Shown here: piece after piece, positions 34,186 through 45,630 of the stretch
Layout: every line of letters starts with the position of its first letter
Numbering within the stretch: position 1 is the first letter of the stretch
Source: Theocolax elegans
Lineage: Eukaryota; Arthropoda; Insecta; Hymenoptera; Cerocephalidae
DNA length: 64,000 bases
Reading direction: 5' to 3'
Assembly (NCBI GenBank): GCA_026168455.1
Contig: CM047428.1
Coordinates: forward strand, 39,306,546-39,370,545
Translations under genes and position numbers: made by a program
Notes under the pieces: generated by a model
Seen by the model: the letters and a program-made list of their open reading frames with translations, nothing else
Databases searched by the model: none
Told to the model about the DNA's origin: nothing

Positions 34186-35860
34186 GTAAAATCCGCGAAA
34201 AGGGAATAATAAAATATTGTGACACTCTACGCTTATGCGTGACTTCCTTTACCGCGGCGTGGGGTCTCCAAGTTCGTGCGCGACGACGAAGATCCGCACA
34301 AAGAGGAGACCGATAACATGTGTATGAGTATTAATTAATCTAATCTTTTTTTTCTATTATTATTAGAAACATTAATAAACTAAACAATATATTTTTACTA
34401 TTGCATTGGTGAAATCGAGTTTAATACTCCTCCATTTAATGAATCAATAATTTCCTTTTCTATCATAGTAATTAACAAAGAAAAGTTATAAATTGATAAA
34501 ATATCTTGGAATATCTAAGTGCGCGTGCCTAATATATGCGTAATTAGAATTAACCCTTCGCGCACAAGATTATCTAGTCCCTTATCTAATACAGCAAGAT
34601 AATTTACTCGTGAGCTGAGTATCGCCGAGGATTCTCGACAGTCACGCCCGAACAAACAAAGGAGATAGCTGGAGAATAAGAAGCTCAAGGAAGTTATAAA
34701 TAAAAGTTGCAGTAGTAAGTATGCTGCACGACAGAAACCCCTATCCTCATTCCCTTCCTTTTTAGGAGCTGGGTAGCCCTAGCGGCGACAGGCCCCGAGT
34801 GGTCCTGTGTTTTAAATGGGAATGCGAAAAGTTCTTTTTTTTAAACAGGTAAAAGAGTTCCGACTCTTATCCTTAAGTGCGCCTCTTCCGTAAGGATGAC
34901 GTCGATGCTGAGGCTATGCTGGGTGAACCTTAAGGTTCTGTAAAAATCCATTTAGAAATCGGTAGCCAGGAATTCGGAGAAAGGTTATCTTGCGCGCCGC
35001 GATTAAATTATTTTATTTTCGAATTTCGGAAACGGATTGTAGAAGAATTAGTTACACCGTCCACGTTAACTTTTTTATTTAAAAAGTGAATAATAAAAGT
35101 TTGTCTTTTATGTTTCCGCGTCGTGATTACTGATTAAAGCGCAGATCAGTGAGCATTCATTTCGAATCTTTTTTTTATTTGTTGCTTGATTCGGGAATTC
35201 GCGTAATCATATTAAAAATGTTTCCGAGCCACGTCGCAAATAATAAATAAACCAATGCGAATTTCAGTTTTTATATACGTTAACCTCTAAAACCAAATTG
35301 TAATTTGATTATGTTTCAATAAATTCGAAAAAGAGCCAAGGGCCAACAAAGTTAATTTCTGTTGTTTTTTCATTTACTATGCATGCAATAATTTACCTTT
35401 TCACGTTCCAAAATTTGCAAGTCCTTTAATAAATAAAATTTAAATATATATATTTTTTTTGAAAAAATGCAACCAGAAGAATCCGCATCAAAGGAGATCG
35501 ACCAATTCTCGATAACGTTAACTTTCCGCATGTGATATTGATTTTATTATTCAATATTATTTAATTTCCACATAATCATAAAGTTTATTATAAAAATGCA
35601 TGAAATTTTTTCTTTTTTTTTATTTGATTTTATTGAATCTTATATTTTTCCTTTTTCTTTTTATTTTCAACTTTTTTGATTGCATTTGAACGACGCAGTT
35701 AAGGACATGGTTGCCACCGAAGGATTATTGAACGTTTAACAACAAACGTTCATAAGTTATATAAGATTTAATTGATTTTTTTTAATTTTCTTTTATTGGT
35801 TGACTCAATCTCCTTATAAATAATAAAAAATACGTTGCACCAGCATGTCTTCACATAATT
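34186..35860. other. unassigned AT-rich sequence with GC islands
   Basis: The stretch begins TGTGACACTCTACGC (34218) and contains CpG-richer parts (34230-34320, 34740-34960). It has no ORF with a signature and no repeat matched in the window. An LTR-like origin for about 34218-35060 is possible, but flanking duplications were not found. Confidence 0.35.
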
Positions 35861-36118
35861 TATTATTCAAAGCTCACAACGATCATTCAAACGGCTTGGC
35901 GTCTCTTCTCTACCTCATAGTATTTAGTACTTATTTTCTTACATTATTATATTGTTTTATTCTATTTTATTTTTAATCTTTTAGTACCACTTTTTCTTAT
36001 TTATTTATTTATTTTATATTCATTATTATTTTTGTATAATTGCGCTATATATGTATAACTTGTGTTTTCGGGGTTTCTACCCCATAATAACCAAATAAAA
36101 TATCTATTTATCTATCTA
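35861..36118 (+). mobile_element. 3' end of a non-LTR retrotransposon
   Basis: AT-rich 3' UTR ends with a hairpin CGGGGTTTCTACCCC, then AATAAAATATC and an (ATCT)n tail at about 36100-36120. Hairpin plus short-repeat tail is the usual 3' end of CR1/Jockey-group elements. The coding part is absent. Confidence 0.5.
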
Positions 36119-36468
36119 TCTCTGTCGGGCCTTCGCATAGCCCTACACTCTTTTCCGTGTACCTGCTTTACTTGAATACGCTTGTACTGTTGCCGGGCCG
36201 TGTAGGTGTGCACGTCCTTTTCTTATTTCATTCCATAATAAACGGAGTATTATTACACCCTGTTATAACGGTGGCAATTAAGATTATAACAAACACACCG
36301 TTACAATCAAATATTTCGTCTAATTCTTATTTTTTCCATAACTTTTGTCCAACTTGCAATATTTGAGCTTCTTTTTTTTTAAAATATGTCTGCTTGATCT
36401 CAACTGTTGAATGGATTCAAGTTTGAGAACTTACGTCTATTTATTTCTGAGTTATTGGCGGTTAAACT
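36119..36468. other. unassigned, LTR-like segment
   Basis: TGTCGGGCC at 36123, AATAAA near 36236 and CCGTTACA at about 36304 look like LTR parts, but the flanks (TCTC, ATCA) do not match, so I do not call an LTR. Confidence 0.25.
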
Positions 36469-36984
36469 TAAGGGGATGTCGGAACTAAAGCCTTCGTCGA
36501 TGGCCGCTCAATCTCGAGGCTTCAAATGGCGCTGTAGTCAGGTGTCGATTTCTACGATAAACATACTTCAAACATAAATAATAAATTTTACAGCTACATA
36601 GAACTATTGAAAGATACTTCCCCCTAGCTATGACTAAAATTAAGGTAATCGTAATATTATTCTAGGCAGCAAATGTTTATTTTTTTTAAGAAATGTGTAA
36701 TACTTTGCATATAGCATTACGGTAGATATAGACTCAATAAATACCAGACGTATTACACATTTCTTTAAAAAAATAAATATTCGCTGTCAAAAGTAATATT
36801 ATAATTACCTCAATTTTAGTTATAGCTAGGGGGAAAGTATCTTTCAACAGTTCTATGCAGCTGTAAAATTTATTATTTGTGTTTGAAGTACGTTTATCAT
36901 ATAAATCGATACTGACTACAGCGCCTTTCGAATTCTCGAGATCGAGCGGCTATCAACAGAGGCTATAGCTCCGACATCCCCTTA
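36469..36984. mobile_element. fold-back MITE (516 bp)
   Basis: The terminal inverted repeats start TAAGGGGATGTCGGA and extend inward about 240 bp on each side, with arms meeting near 36725. They are imperfect but clear (for example GCGCTGTAGTCAG / CTGACTACAGCGC). No coding capacity. The target duplication is uncertain. Confidence 0.75.
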
Positions 36985-37087
36985 GGCATATTTTTTTAAA
37001 ATTTTTCATTAACTGCGTATAACTTTCGTCAAACAGTATATGAGATTGAATTTCATATGAATTCTTTTATATTTAGGTTAGAGTAAT

Positions 37088-37181
37088 CAGTTGGCGGTTT
37101 TCTGTTCTTTTCTCTCTAACCTATTTTGATGTTTATTATACGAGAGCAACGAAGAGAAAAAATCGCCATCTGGCAACCCTG
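37088..37181. mobile_element. small hairpin MITE, copy 1
   Basis: The 94-bp inverted repeat has CAGTTGGCGGTTTTCTG at one end and AAAATCGCCATCTGGCAACC at the other. A related copy lies inside the copia LTR at 55062-55160 in the opposite orientation. Confidence 0.6.
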
Positions 37182-37199
37182 TTTAGGTACAAGAAAACA

Positions 37200-38735
37200 G
37201 CTCTCAAAGTTACAACAAAATCTAATCCAATAAATAGTGCAACTTTCCCGGAATATATTAAAAATTCCTAGAAATCTCGTAAAATCCAGTATTTAGTGCC
37301 AAATATCCCGGATTTCCCAAAAATTCTGTAGTTAGTACAAATATCCTCAAAAACCTTAAACTTTGCCTGATTTCCTAAAACATCCATCAATTAGTGCAAA
37401 TGTTCCGAAATAAAAAATCCCAGAATTACCGAAAATCCCGTAATTAGTTCAACTATCCCCAAAAACCTTAAAAGTAGCCTGAATTCCCATAAAATCCCGC
37501 ACTTAGTACAAATATACCGAAATATCTTTAAAATTCTCAAAATTCCCGAAAAATCCTGTAACTAGTTCAAATATCCCCAAAAAGCTTAAAAATTGAAAGA
37601 GTTCCTGAAAAAATCTCGGAATCGATGCAAATATACCGAAATATCTTAAAAATTCCACAAAATTTTGATAAATTCAAGTAAGTAGTGCATAATATCCTGC
37701 AATTCTCAAAAAATCCTGTAATAAATGCAAATATTCCGAAATACATTAAAAAGACAAAGAATTAATGAAAAATTCGCGGAATTCACAAAAAATTGCATAA
37801 ATAATGCAAATTATCCCATAATTTCTAAACAATCCCAGAAATAGTGCAACTATCCCAAAATATCTCGAAAATTCCAAGCATTCCTGAAAAAACCAGTAGT
37901 TATACAAGTATCCCGAAATACCTAATAAAATCCCATAATTCTCGAAAAACCAGTTATTGGTGCAATTAGCCCCAATGACTTTAAAAATTATATGTATATC
38001 CAAAAAATCCCGTAATTAGTTCAAATATGCCGAAACATCGTAAAATTTCCATAATTCCCTGAATTTCCCGTAATTAGTTCAAATATCCCCAAAAACCTTA
38101 AAAATAGTCTGAATTCCCAAAAAATTCCGCAATTAGTGTAAATATCCCGAAATATCTTAAAATTCCCATCATTTTCGTAAATTTCAGTAATTAGTGCAAT
38201 ATATCTCGGATTTCCAAAAAAAATCCTGTAATTAGTGCAAACATGCTGATATACATTAAAAAGACCAATAATTAATGAAAATATTCCGGAGTTCCCGAAA
38301 CATCCCGTATTAATTCAAATATCCCGAAATACATTAAAAATTCACAAAGCTAACAAAAAAAATCCCGTAAATAGTGAAAATATCCAGAGATACCATATAA
38401 ATTCGCGGAATTCTCAAAAAATTCTGCGAGTAATGCAAATTATGCTAGGCCTACTGAATAATTCTGTAAACAGTGCAACAATCTCTAAATATCTCAAAAA
38501 TTTCCTGAATTCTCGAAAATCAAGTTATTAGTGCAAATATCCCCAAAAACCTTAAAAGTAGTCTGAATTCCCAAAAAAATTCGTAATCAAAAATACTGAA
38601 ATGCCTCAAAAAATCCCAGAATATCCGAAGAATCTAGTTATTAGTCTAAATTTCCCCAAAAACCGTAAAAATTATGTGAATTCGCAAATAATCCCGCAAT
38701 TAGTGCGTAATATCTATAATTAGTGAAAGTATCCC
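37200..38735. repeat. decayed satellite array, about 59-bp period
   Basis: About 25 degenerate units share TTAGT.CAAATAT followed by CC(C/G)(A/G)AAA..CTTAAAA and a TTCCC.AAAATCC block. Exact 59-bp spacings are visible at 37331-37390, 37443-37502 and 37502-37561. Two unit types, with CCCGAAATAT or CCCCAAAAACC after the start, recur and sometimes alternate. It is AT-rich and non-coding. Confidence 0.75.
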
Positions 38736-39095
38736 GTGATATTTCTTCTTCGCTTCGTAAGCGCACGGGCAAGCCCGAAACTGTGCGAGTGGCAGCAATC
38801 GCGGCATTAATATCTGCGCGGATTCATCCGCTCTCTCTCGTTCTGGACGCCCTGCAACGACATGTACGAAGCGGTACGCGGTACGCTAGCGCGACTCCCG
38901 GTGAGTGCGAAACACACCGTACGTCTTCTCGTGCGGTATGAGTGTGCGTGTGTTCTTCGTCATTCGTGGCATTGTATTCTTTATTTTAAAACTTCCTCCT
39001 TGATCCCCAGCGGAAGGGATACTAACAATATAAGAAAATATAGAAAATCATGTAAGTTATGTATACATTTGTAATTCTCCCATCCTTATATATAT
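38736..39095. other. CpG-rich unique-looking segment
   Basis: This GC-rich stretch (about 38740-38940) is not matched elsewhere in the window and contains a CCCGGTGAGTGCG splice-donor-like site. The open frames of about 70 codons have no recognised domain. It could be the edge of host sequence or an LTR. Confidence 0.3.
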
Positions 39096-40082
39096 GGGGT
39101 ATTCCACGTGAAGTGGTCCGATCAAAATTTTAAAATGCACCAAATTTTGGGTACACTTTGCAAATGTTTTTCAGAATACAGAAAAAAATTTTTAGGCACC
39201 GGAATCTATTTGCCCAAAAGTTATTCTAACCTCAAAAAGTGAATTTTTTCTAGTTTTTTTCAACACCAGCTGGGTTTAACTCAAAATCTATCAACTTTTA
39301 CTATAAAACATTATATATAACATTCGATGCTAATTATGTCTAGAATTTATCCTTCTGGGTTAGAATTTCTAATCTCAAGGTTAATGTTATATAAACTACA
39401 TGTCAATATTCAACTTAAAAATAGTGTAAGTGCGCCACAATTGATTTTTTTATCCGAAAGTCTAAAAAAAAGCTTGAAGCAATACCTTTCAAATGGTCTG
39501 TAGCATTTGTGGGGCCTTCAATTCTGTAAAAAGTTATGATAATTTAAAGAAACTCGAAATTTTTTTAAAAATTTAAATGGGAATTACCATGTTAATTTTT
39601 GTGAATTTTATGTCTTTCTTTAAATTATCATAACTTTTTACAGAATTGAAAGCCCCAAAAATGCTACAGACCATTTGAAAGGTATTGCTTCAAGCTTTTT
39701 TTTTAGACTTTCGGATAAAAAAATCAATTGTGGCGCACTTACACTATTTTTAAGTTGAATATTGACATGTAGTTTATGTAACATTAACCTTGAGATTAGA
39801 AATTCTAACCCAGAAGGATAAATTCTAGACATAGTTAGCAACGAATGTTATATATAATGTTTTATAGTAAAAGTTGTTAGATTTTGAGTTAAATAGCGGT
39901 AAACCCAGCTGGTGTTGAAAAAAACTAGAAAAAATTCACTTTTTGAGGTTAGAATAACTATTGAGCAAAAAGATTCCGGTACCTAAAAATTTTTTTCTGT
40001 ATTCTGAAAAACATTTGCAATGTGTACCCAAAATTTGGTGCATTTTAAAATTTTGATCGGACCACTTCACGTGGAATACCCC
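39096..40082. mobile_element. fold-back family F2, complete (987 bp)
   Basis: It starts GGGGTATTCCACGTGAAGTG after TATATAT and ends with the reverse complement before ATATATAT. Arms of about 480 bp meet near 39590 and are nearly perfect complements. Both arms read GTAAGTGCGCCACAATTG. No coding capacity; the 67-codon ORF inside is a by-product of the palindrome. Confidence 0.9.
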
Positions 40083-40226
40083 ATATATATATAAGGATCG
40101 ATGGAGGACTTATATATATATTATAACGGGTACGGATTTTCGAGTGTCGGCGCAGGTTAGGTCCCTGAATTATCGGCGACGATCGTCGATAGGACCAAGT
40201 CGACTAGCCGGGATAATTGCGAATGG

Positions 40227-40280
40227 TAGCGCAGTGGTGAGGCTTTTGACTCGCGCTCCCGGTATCGTGGGTTCGCGCCC
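40227..40280 (+). promoter_or_regulatory. tRNA-like A and B boxes in the 5' LTR
   Basis: TAGCGCAGTGG at 40227-40237 matches the Pol III A-box consensus, and GGTTCGCGCCC at 40270-40280 matches the B box at most positions, 43 bp apart. The 3' LTR has the same pair at 40869 and 40912 with the same spacing. The block could be a captured tRNA or SINE head, or an internal promoter. Confidence 0.55.
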
Positions 40281-40336
40281 CGATACCTTCGTTGATTTTT
40301 TTATTCCTTATATTCAATCCGTACCCCGTTACAAAA

Positions 40337-40349
40337 TGGCGCCCAACTC
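40337..40349 (+). other. TRIM primer-binding site
   Basis: TGGCGCCCAACTC begins three bases after the 5' LTR. TGGCGCC is the usual start of tRNA-primed sites in insect Ty3/gypsy-type elements. The matching tRNA was not identified. Confidence 0.7.
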
Positions 40350-40750
40350 AAAAACCCACTTGCCAGAAGAGACGAAGTAGTTTATCTTCGCCTGGCTCAT
40401 CTTGGACCGAAGTCGGTCATAAACTCCCATCCCCACCACCACAGTCCCGGTGGATTTCCCCGCGAGAACGTCAAAAAGTGCGGAGGTACGACTGTAGGAG
40501 AAAAGCCTGTGTTCCCCCTTCCACAGTGTGTATACGTATACGCAGTACACCTCCAAGGTTGGCACTAGACGTAGGGGAGCTTGAGTTTCTGGGATCTCAA
40601 GCGTGGTGGTGCAAACGCACGGCTATCCCTAACGAGGCTCCCGGTGCTCAGAAAACGGTCTTCTTGACACCGGTCGAGCAGGGACAACCTTCGCCTCTCT
40701 ATCCCAGGTGATCGAAGTGATCAAACGGCTCCCCGAGGGCGTAGGTCGCG

Positions 40751-40763
40751 TTTGGGTGGGGGA
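40751..40763 (+). other. TRIM polypurine tract
   Basis: TTTGGGTGGGGGA immediately precedes the 3' LTR, the expected place for plus-strand priming. Confidence 0.65.
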
Positions 40764-41163
40764 TATAACGGGTACGGATTTTCGAGTGTCGGCGCAGGTT
40801 AGGTCCCTGAATTATCGGCGACGTTCGTCGATAGGACCAAGTCGACTAGCCGGGATAATTGCGAATGGTAGCGCAGTGGTGAGGCTTCTGCCTCGCGCTC
40901 CCGGGATCGTGGGTTCGCGCCCCGATACCTTCGTTGATTTTTTTATTCCTTATATTCAATCCGTACCCCGTTACAATATATGTATATATATATACAAAGT
41001 AAGGCAGGGATCACTGTCGTTCGCTCCATAAACCGCATCGAGTATCATTTTCGGCACTTATTGCCAGATTTTCCGAGTCAGGTGCAGTACACCTGACCAT
41101 TTGAGTTAAGTACAGCATCACTTTTGTAAACTTCTCATCCACTAATAACATATATATATATAT

Positions 41164-41842
41164 GGGTGGTTCTATGTGACATCGAAGATGAAAAAAATGA
41201 ATATTGCTATAACTGTGGGAATATGTTTTAGAGGTATACAGTAGTTCTTCTGAATTTTTTCAGATTTTTTCGGGGCCATTATTTTAAGTTACAGAGAGTC
41301 AAAGTTGATATTTTAGCACTTTTTTGCATTATATGCCCATTTTCATGAATTTGTAGCTCCTAGGGGATGCATTTTTCACTAAATACAAAAACATGACTTT
41401 TTTTGTAAAATTTTCCGAACTTTTCATTAAAAATAATTTTAAAGACATAAATGTATGCTGTCACACTCATGTAAGCCATTTATACCTTAAATAGTGAAAA
41501 TTAGTAATTCTGCTCTGGACTCTGGAAACCTAATGTTGTCTAAAAGATGACTTTTTATAGTCAGAAAATGCCTATAAATTTCCAAAGTGGGTCTGAATTA
41601 TTAAGATTACTTATGGTCAAAATATCTGGGAAAAGTGCCCGAAATATTAATTGAAATGTATATTTGTTGCCTTATAACGATGAATCTATTAGCATGATCA
41701 TTGCAAAAAAATTTATGCACTTACCTTGGAGTGGTAGAAAAGTATCTCCACTTGTTTCAGTATCCATCTAATCTCCTGTAAGCTGCTAAAAATACAAATA
41801 TTATTATACAATTATAAAAAATTAATTTTTAAACATTTTTAA
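41164..41842 (-). mobile_element. fold-back family F1, single arm
   Basis: GGGTGGTTCTATGTGACATC after ATATATAT matches the F1 left end, and similarity runs to about 41842 (ATTTTTAAACATTTTT), where unrelated sequence begins. It contains the F1 arm frame with one internal stop and the mini-exon-like block in reverse. Confidence 0.75.
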
Positions 41843-43000
41843 TGAGGAGCAACTATTAATAAATTAACAATTTTATATTTATAATTAACAACTAAATTTA
41901 TTCAATTTAATCAACTACACTCCAATGATTATTGGCACCGCTGTTCGTCAATCTAGAACACGAAACGTAATACAACTTATCTTAAACAATTCAATTTAAT
42001 TAACAATTAATTAATCAATAAAAGAAAAAGAAAACGCGACGCGATCTCACACACAATCTCACTCACACACCTAGATAGGGTAATTTCGCGTCAAAAATCG
42101 GACGCTAACTCAATTCTTAATAATAATGTTATTTTAGAAACTCGAGCTGAAAAGAAATAATTTGTTGCCGATACTCTAAAACTATCGGATCCGCTACCTT
42201 ACTCAATTCTAAAAAACTACACCTATAAATAAAACAATGATTCGAAATTTCCACAAATTAAAATTATCTCAGCTATTCATGAGTTCTCGAAGCTGCAAAG
42301 TAAATTAAATATTGAAAGGTCTCACCAACATTTCACCTTGAATCCACATTCAATATTAATTATTATTTTTTTTCGATCCACAGTAACAATGATTATCTGA
42401 TTATCTTGTCGTCTTGGACTCACAATGATCGACTCAAATTAATATTTTCTAATTCTCAAAATGGAGACTTCTCTTTCTCACTATCTTTTCTTTTCCAAAA
42501 ATATCTCTATCTTTTCGACAAAGCCACAAGTCTATACTCTATCAAAGCTAGGATAACAAGAACGGAAGGACGCGATCGAGGGAAGATCCGCCCCTGTAAC
42601 GAACTTTTCTGAGATCGCCTGATTATAGATCATTGGATACTTTAGCTGAAACTCGATATCATTCGTGGAAAATTCTTTCGACGGTTTGATTGGTTTTATT
42701 CCAGGATGCGCGAGCCTGCTCGAGAATAATTGTCCTCATGGAAAATCACTTATATGGCGCGACACTCGAAATCAAATTGCCGGACTCGAAATATCTTAAT
42801 TACATCATACTCGAAAAACACCAAATTTATAACACAAAATGTCACCAAAATAACACCAAAAATACATAATAAATAATAGATTTCATCAATAATGCAACAT
42901 TTAAACATTAATTTAAATTTTACATTACTTTATTCTAAAAGTAAATTATTTAGTTCGGTGTGACCGATAATACATCTATCTATATTATATTAAGCTGCTT
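41843..43000. other. unassigned insert between F1 arm and giant palindrome
   Basis: It begins TGAGGAGCAACTATT exactly where F1 similarity stops. It is AT-rich with ACAC-rich and TTTTCTCACT patches and no recognised domain or repeat. It may be an LTR or DNA-element insertion; ends not confirmed. Confidence 0.35.
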
Positions 43001-43199
43001 CCATCAAAAACCTTTCTCCCTTTCTGTGACGTCAATCTATTTGTATGACGTAATTATCGAAGTGACGATATTTTTTGATAAATAGATGTATCACATGTTT
43101 TTTGACGCAATGTTGGGGGTTAATGGTTTTAGTTGCTTTTTTAAAAGGGGTAAAATTTGAAGGGGGAAGGGGTGGTGGTATGGGGTGTACCCTGACCAC

Positions 43200-43570
43200 C
43201 TAGCCATCGTCTTTAGGAATTAACAATCTTTTTTGCATATTCAAGCAGGGTGGCTCACTACTTACCAGTAGACGATGTCCAGATGACCCGGAGGTCACCC
43301 TGACCACCTGGACATCGTCTTCAGGAAGTGACAATTTTTTTTGCATATTCAAGCAGGGTGGTACACTACTTACCAGTAGACGATGTCCAGATGACCCGGA
43401 GGTCACCCTGACCACCTGGACATCGTCTTCAGGAAGTGACAATTTTTTTTGCATATTCAAGCAGGGTGGCACACTACTTACCACTAGACGATGTCCAGAT
43501 GACCCGGAGGTCACCCTGACCACCTGGACATGGTCTTCAGAAAGTGACAATTTTTTTGCATATTCGAGCA
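43200..43570 (-). repeat. 108-bp minisatellite array, left arm copy 1
   Basis: About three and a half units. TTACCAGTAGACGATGTCC recurs every 108 bp (43263, 43371). Each unit contains AGACGATGTCCAG and its complement CTGGACATCGTCT with a GACC...GGTC pair between them. Because 108 is a multiple of three, the array is open as a 36-residue repeat. I read this as non-coding. Confidence 0.85.
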
Positions 43571-45270
43571 GGTTGGCAATTCAGAAACTTTTAAAGGACG
43601 ATTTCATTTCTAAAATCTCGGTAGTCTAAAGGTTAAAATGTAAAGTTTCCAAACCGAAAATATATAAATGTGATTTGTGTTAATAGTACTTCGAGTAATA
43701 AATACCAAATACACTATAATTTTTTTCCCTTGAATGAGAATAGAGTACAATCTTGTTTCCAAAACTTTCTTTTCTAAAAAATGCAAGGTTAAGAAAATAC
43801 TTATTAGCCATAAAGGAATAGATACATTCCTACCCAGACAGCACTTCATATTGCAGCGATATTGTTGGAATAATGTCATATTGCTACAATATTGACAACA
43901 TACATTGTCTGATTATAGTATTTTATTAATTAATGAACGCATTAATGAGGATACTAATTTAAGCTAAAGAATTGTTGTATTGTCTTATGTTTTGACGTAA
44001 ATTCGTACTATATTTCGAATTACCTATAACCAAATTTTTTAATTCTTTTGGATATGTGGGTGAAAATCATCTAACGTGCACATTTGTGTAATAGTGAAAT
44101 ATATCCCATTATATCATATATAAAATTACGAATAATATATTCTAAGTACAATATATGTAATTTAATGTAAGACAGCCGTGAAACTTGATAAAAGTTGATT
44201 TTATTGCCAAGTTTAAGTTGCTCAAAGTTTGAAATGTAACGTCCCCTGGCTGTAACAAGGCCATAATCGCATATTAACTGGTGCGATTATAGGCGTATTT
44301 CTTTATTTCAAAAACGGGTTCAAAACTTAATTGTTCATTTTGATAACCACAATTAAAATCAAGTTGATAATCTGAACATTTACTGATTTTTGAAGTGCAC
44401 TGAACTTGCTGAACTTTGTAACAAACTTGTTATTAATAATAGCTGTGTTATGATTAATGTCTTTAAAATTAATTGTAAACATGAAACATTTTTCTGACCA
44501 GGTGAAATTGTTAAATTTTGGTTTACTTTAGAGGTAAAAATTTTATTTTTAATATTTCATGATGTTAAGCAAAAAATACGGGCATGTTTTTGTGGTAATT
44601 CAGCGGTTACCTTTTTTAATGTAATTCCTCTGGTAGATTATAATTGGAAAACTAATAAATTTTTTAAAACCAATTCATAGAGTAAATTTCAGATAAAGTA
44701 ACTACATAAAAACAGTATTATTCCGATGTGGAAATTTTGAATGTTAACGTAATAAAATTTAAAAAACAATCTATGTAATCTCCCCTGGCATGTAACATCC
44801 CCTGTCCAAATATCTTTTATAACAAATAATCGATGCTGATCATTACATGCTTTACTGTTTTGACTAAAAATAAACATTATTTCTTAACAATTGTTTTCTC
44901 CATTCAAAGGAACTATGCGAGTCCATCAATGGAAATGGAGTAGATGTGAGCCCCAAAAAATAATTTTAATGAAGTAAGTTGTTACGAATGTAATTTGAAT
45001 AGACAATGTGAACATTATCAATTAGGGTCGATCTCGTACGAAAATAAAACTCAGAAAAAGAGTAAATTGTTATTTAAGATAAAAGAAGTCACTACTAAAA
45101 GAAATAATAAAGTATATAATTTATATTACAAATATAAAAATTATGTTAAATTGATTAATAGGAAACCATTGGCATCAATTTTATAGAATAGAAGAATTTG
45201 TTAAATTACTTTTTTTATTGTTATTATCAATTAGGTATAGTTATATTCAATGTATACTCCATAAATAGTT
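43212..45270. repeat. tandem duplication 4, copy 1 (2059-bp period)
   Basis: Minisatellite plus unit U. It recurs at 45271-47327 with an offset of 2059 bp. Copies differ at scattered positions, mostly near their ends (45125-45190 versus 47208-47260), so they are not a simple assembly repeat. Confidence 0.85.
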
Positions 45271-45630
45271 TTAGGAATTAACAATCTTTTTTGCATATTC
45301 AAGCAGGGTGGCTCACTACTTACCAGTAGACGATGTCCAGATGACCCGGAGGTCACCCTGACCACCTGGACATCGTCTTCAGGAAGTGACAATTTTTTTT
45401 GCATATTCAAGCAGGGTGGTACACTACTTACCAGTAGACGATGTCCAGATGACCCGGAGGTCACCCTGACCACCTGGACATCGTCTTCAGGAAGTGACAA
45501 TTTTTTTTTGCATATTCAAGCAGGGTGGCACACTACTTACCACTAGACGATGTCCAGATGACCCGGAGGTCACCCTGACCACCTGGACATGGTCTTCAGA
45601 AAGTGACAATTTTTTTGCATATTCGAGCAG
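45270..45630 (-). repeat. 108-bp minisatellite array, left arm copy 2
   Basis: The same units as the first array, carried by the 2059-bp duplication. Confidence 0.85.

Larger units (their letters stand above)
40122..40975 (+). mobile_element. complete TRIM retrotransposon (854 bp)
   Basis: The two LTRs are 212 bp each (40122-40333 and 40764-40975), start TATAACGGGTACGG and end CCCCGTTACA. They differ at only about four positions by my count. A primer-binding site TGGCGCCCAACTC lies at 40337 and a polypurine tract GGGTGGGGGA ends at 40763, just before the 3' LTR. ATAT flanks both sides (40118-40121, 40976-40979). The 430-bp interior has no gag or pol. Such elements depend on another element's enzymes. 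Reverse-strand solo LTRs of the family are at 779-985 and 2294-2500. Confidence 0.9.

Noticed and set aside
36123..36304. Short LTR (TGTCGGG...CCGTTACA)
   Set aside because: Flanking four bases do not match and there is no second copy in the window.
39096..40082. Inverted-read sequencing artefact as the origin of the F2 palindromes
   Set aside because: Several independent copies share the same bounded ends and TA flanks, which artefacts would not reproduce.
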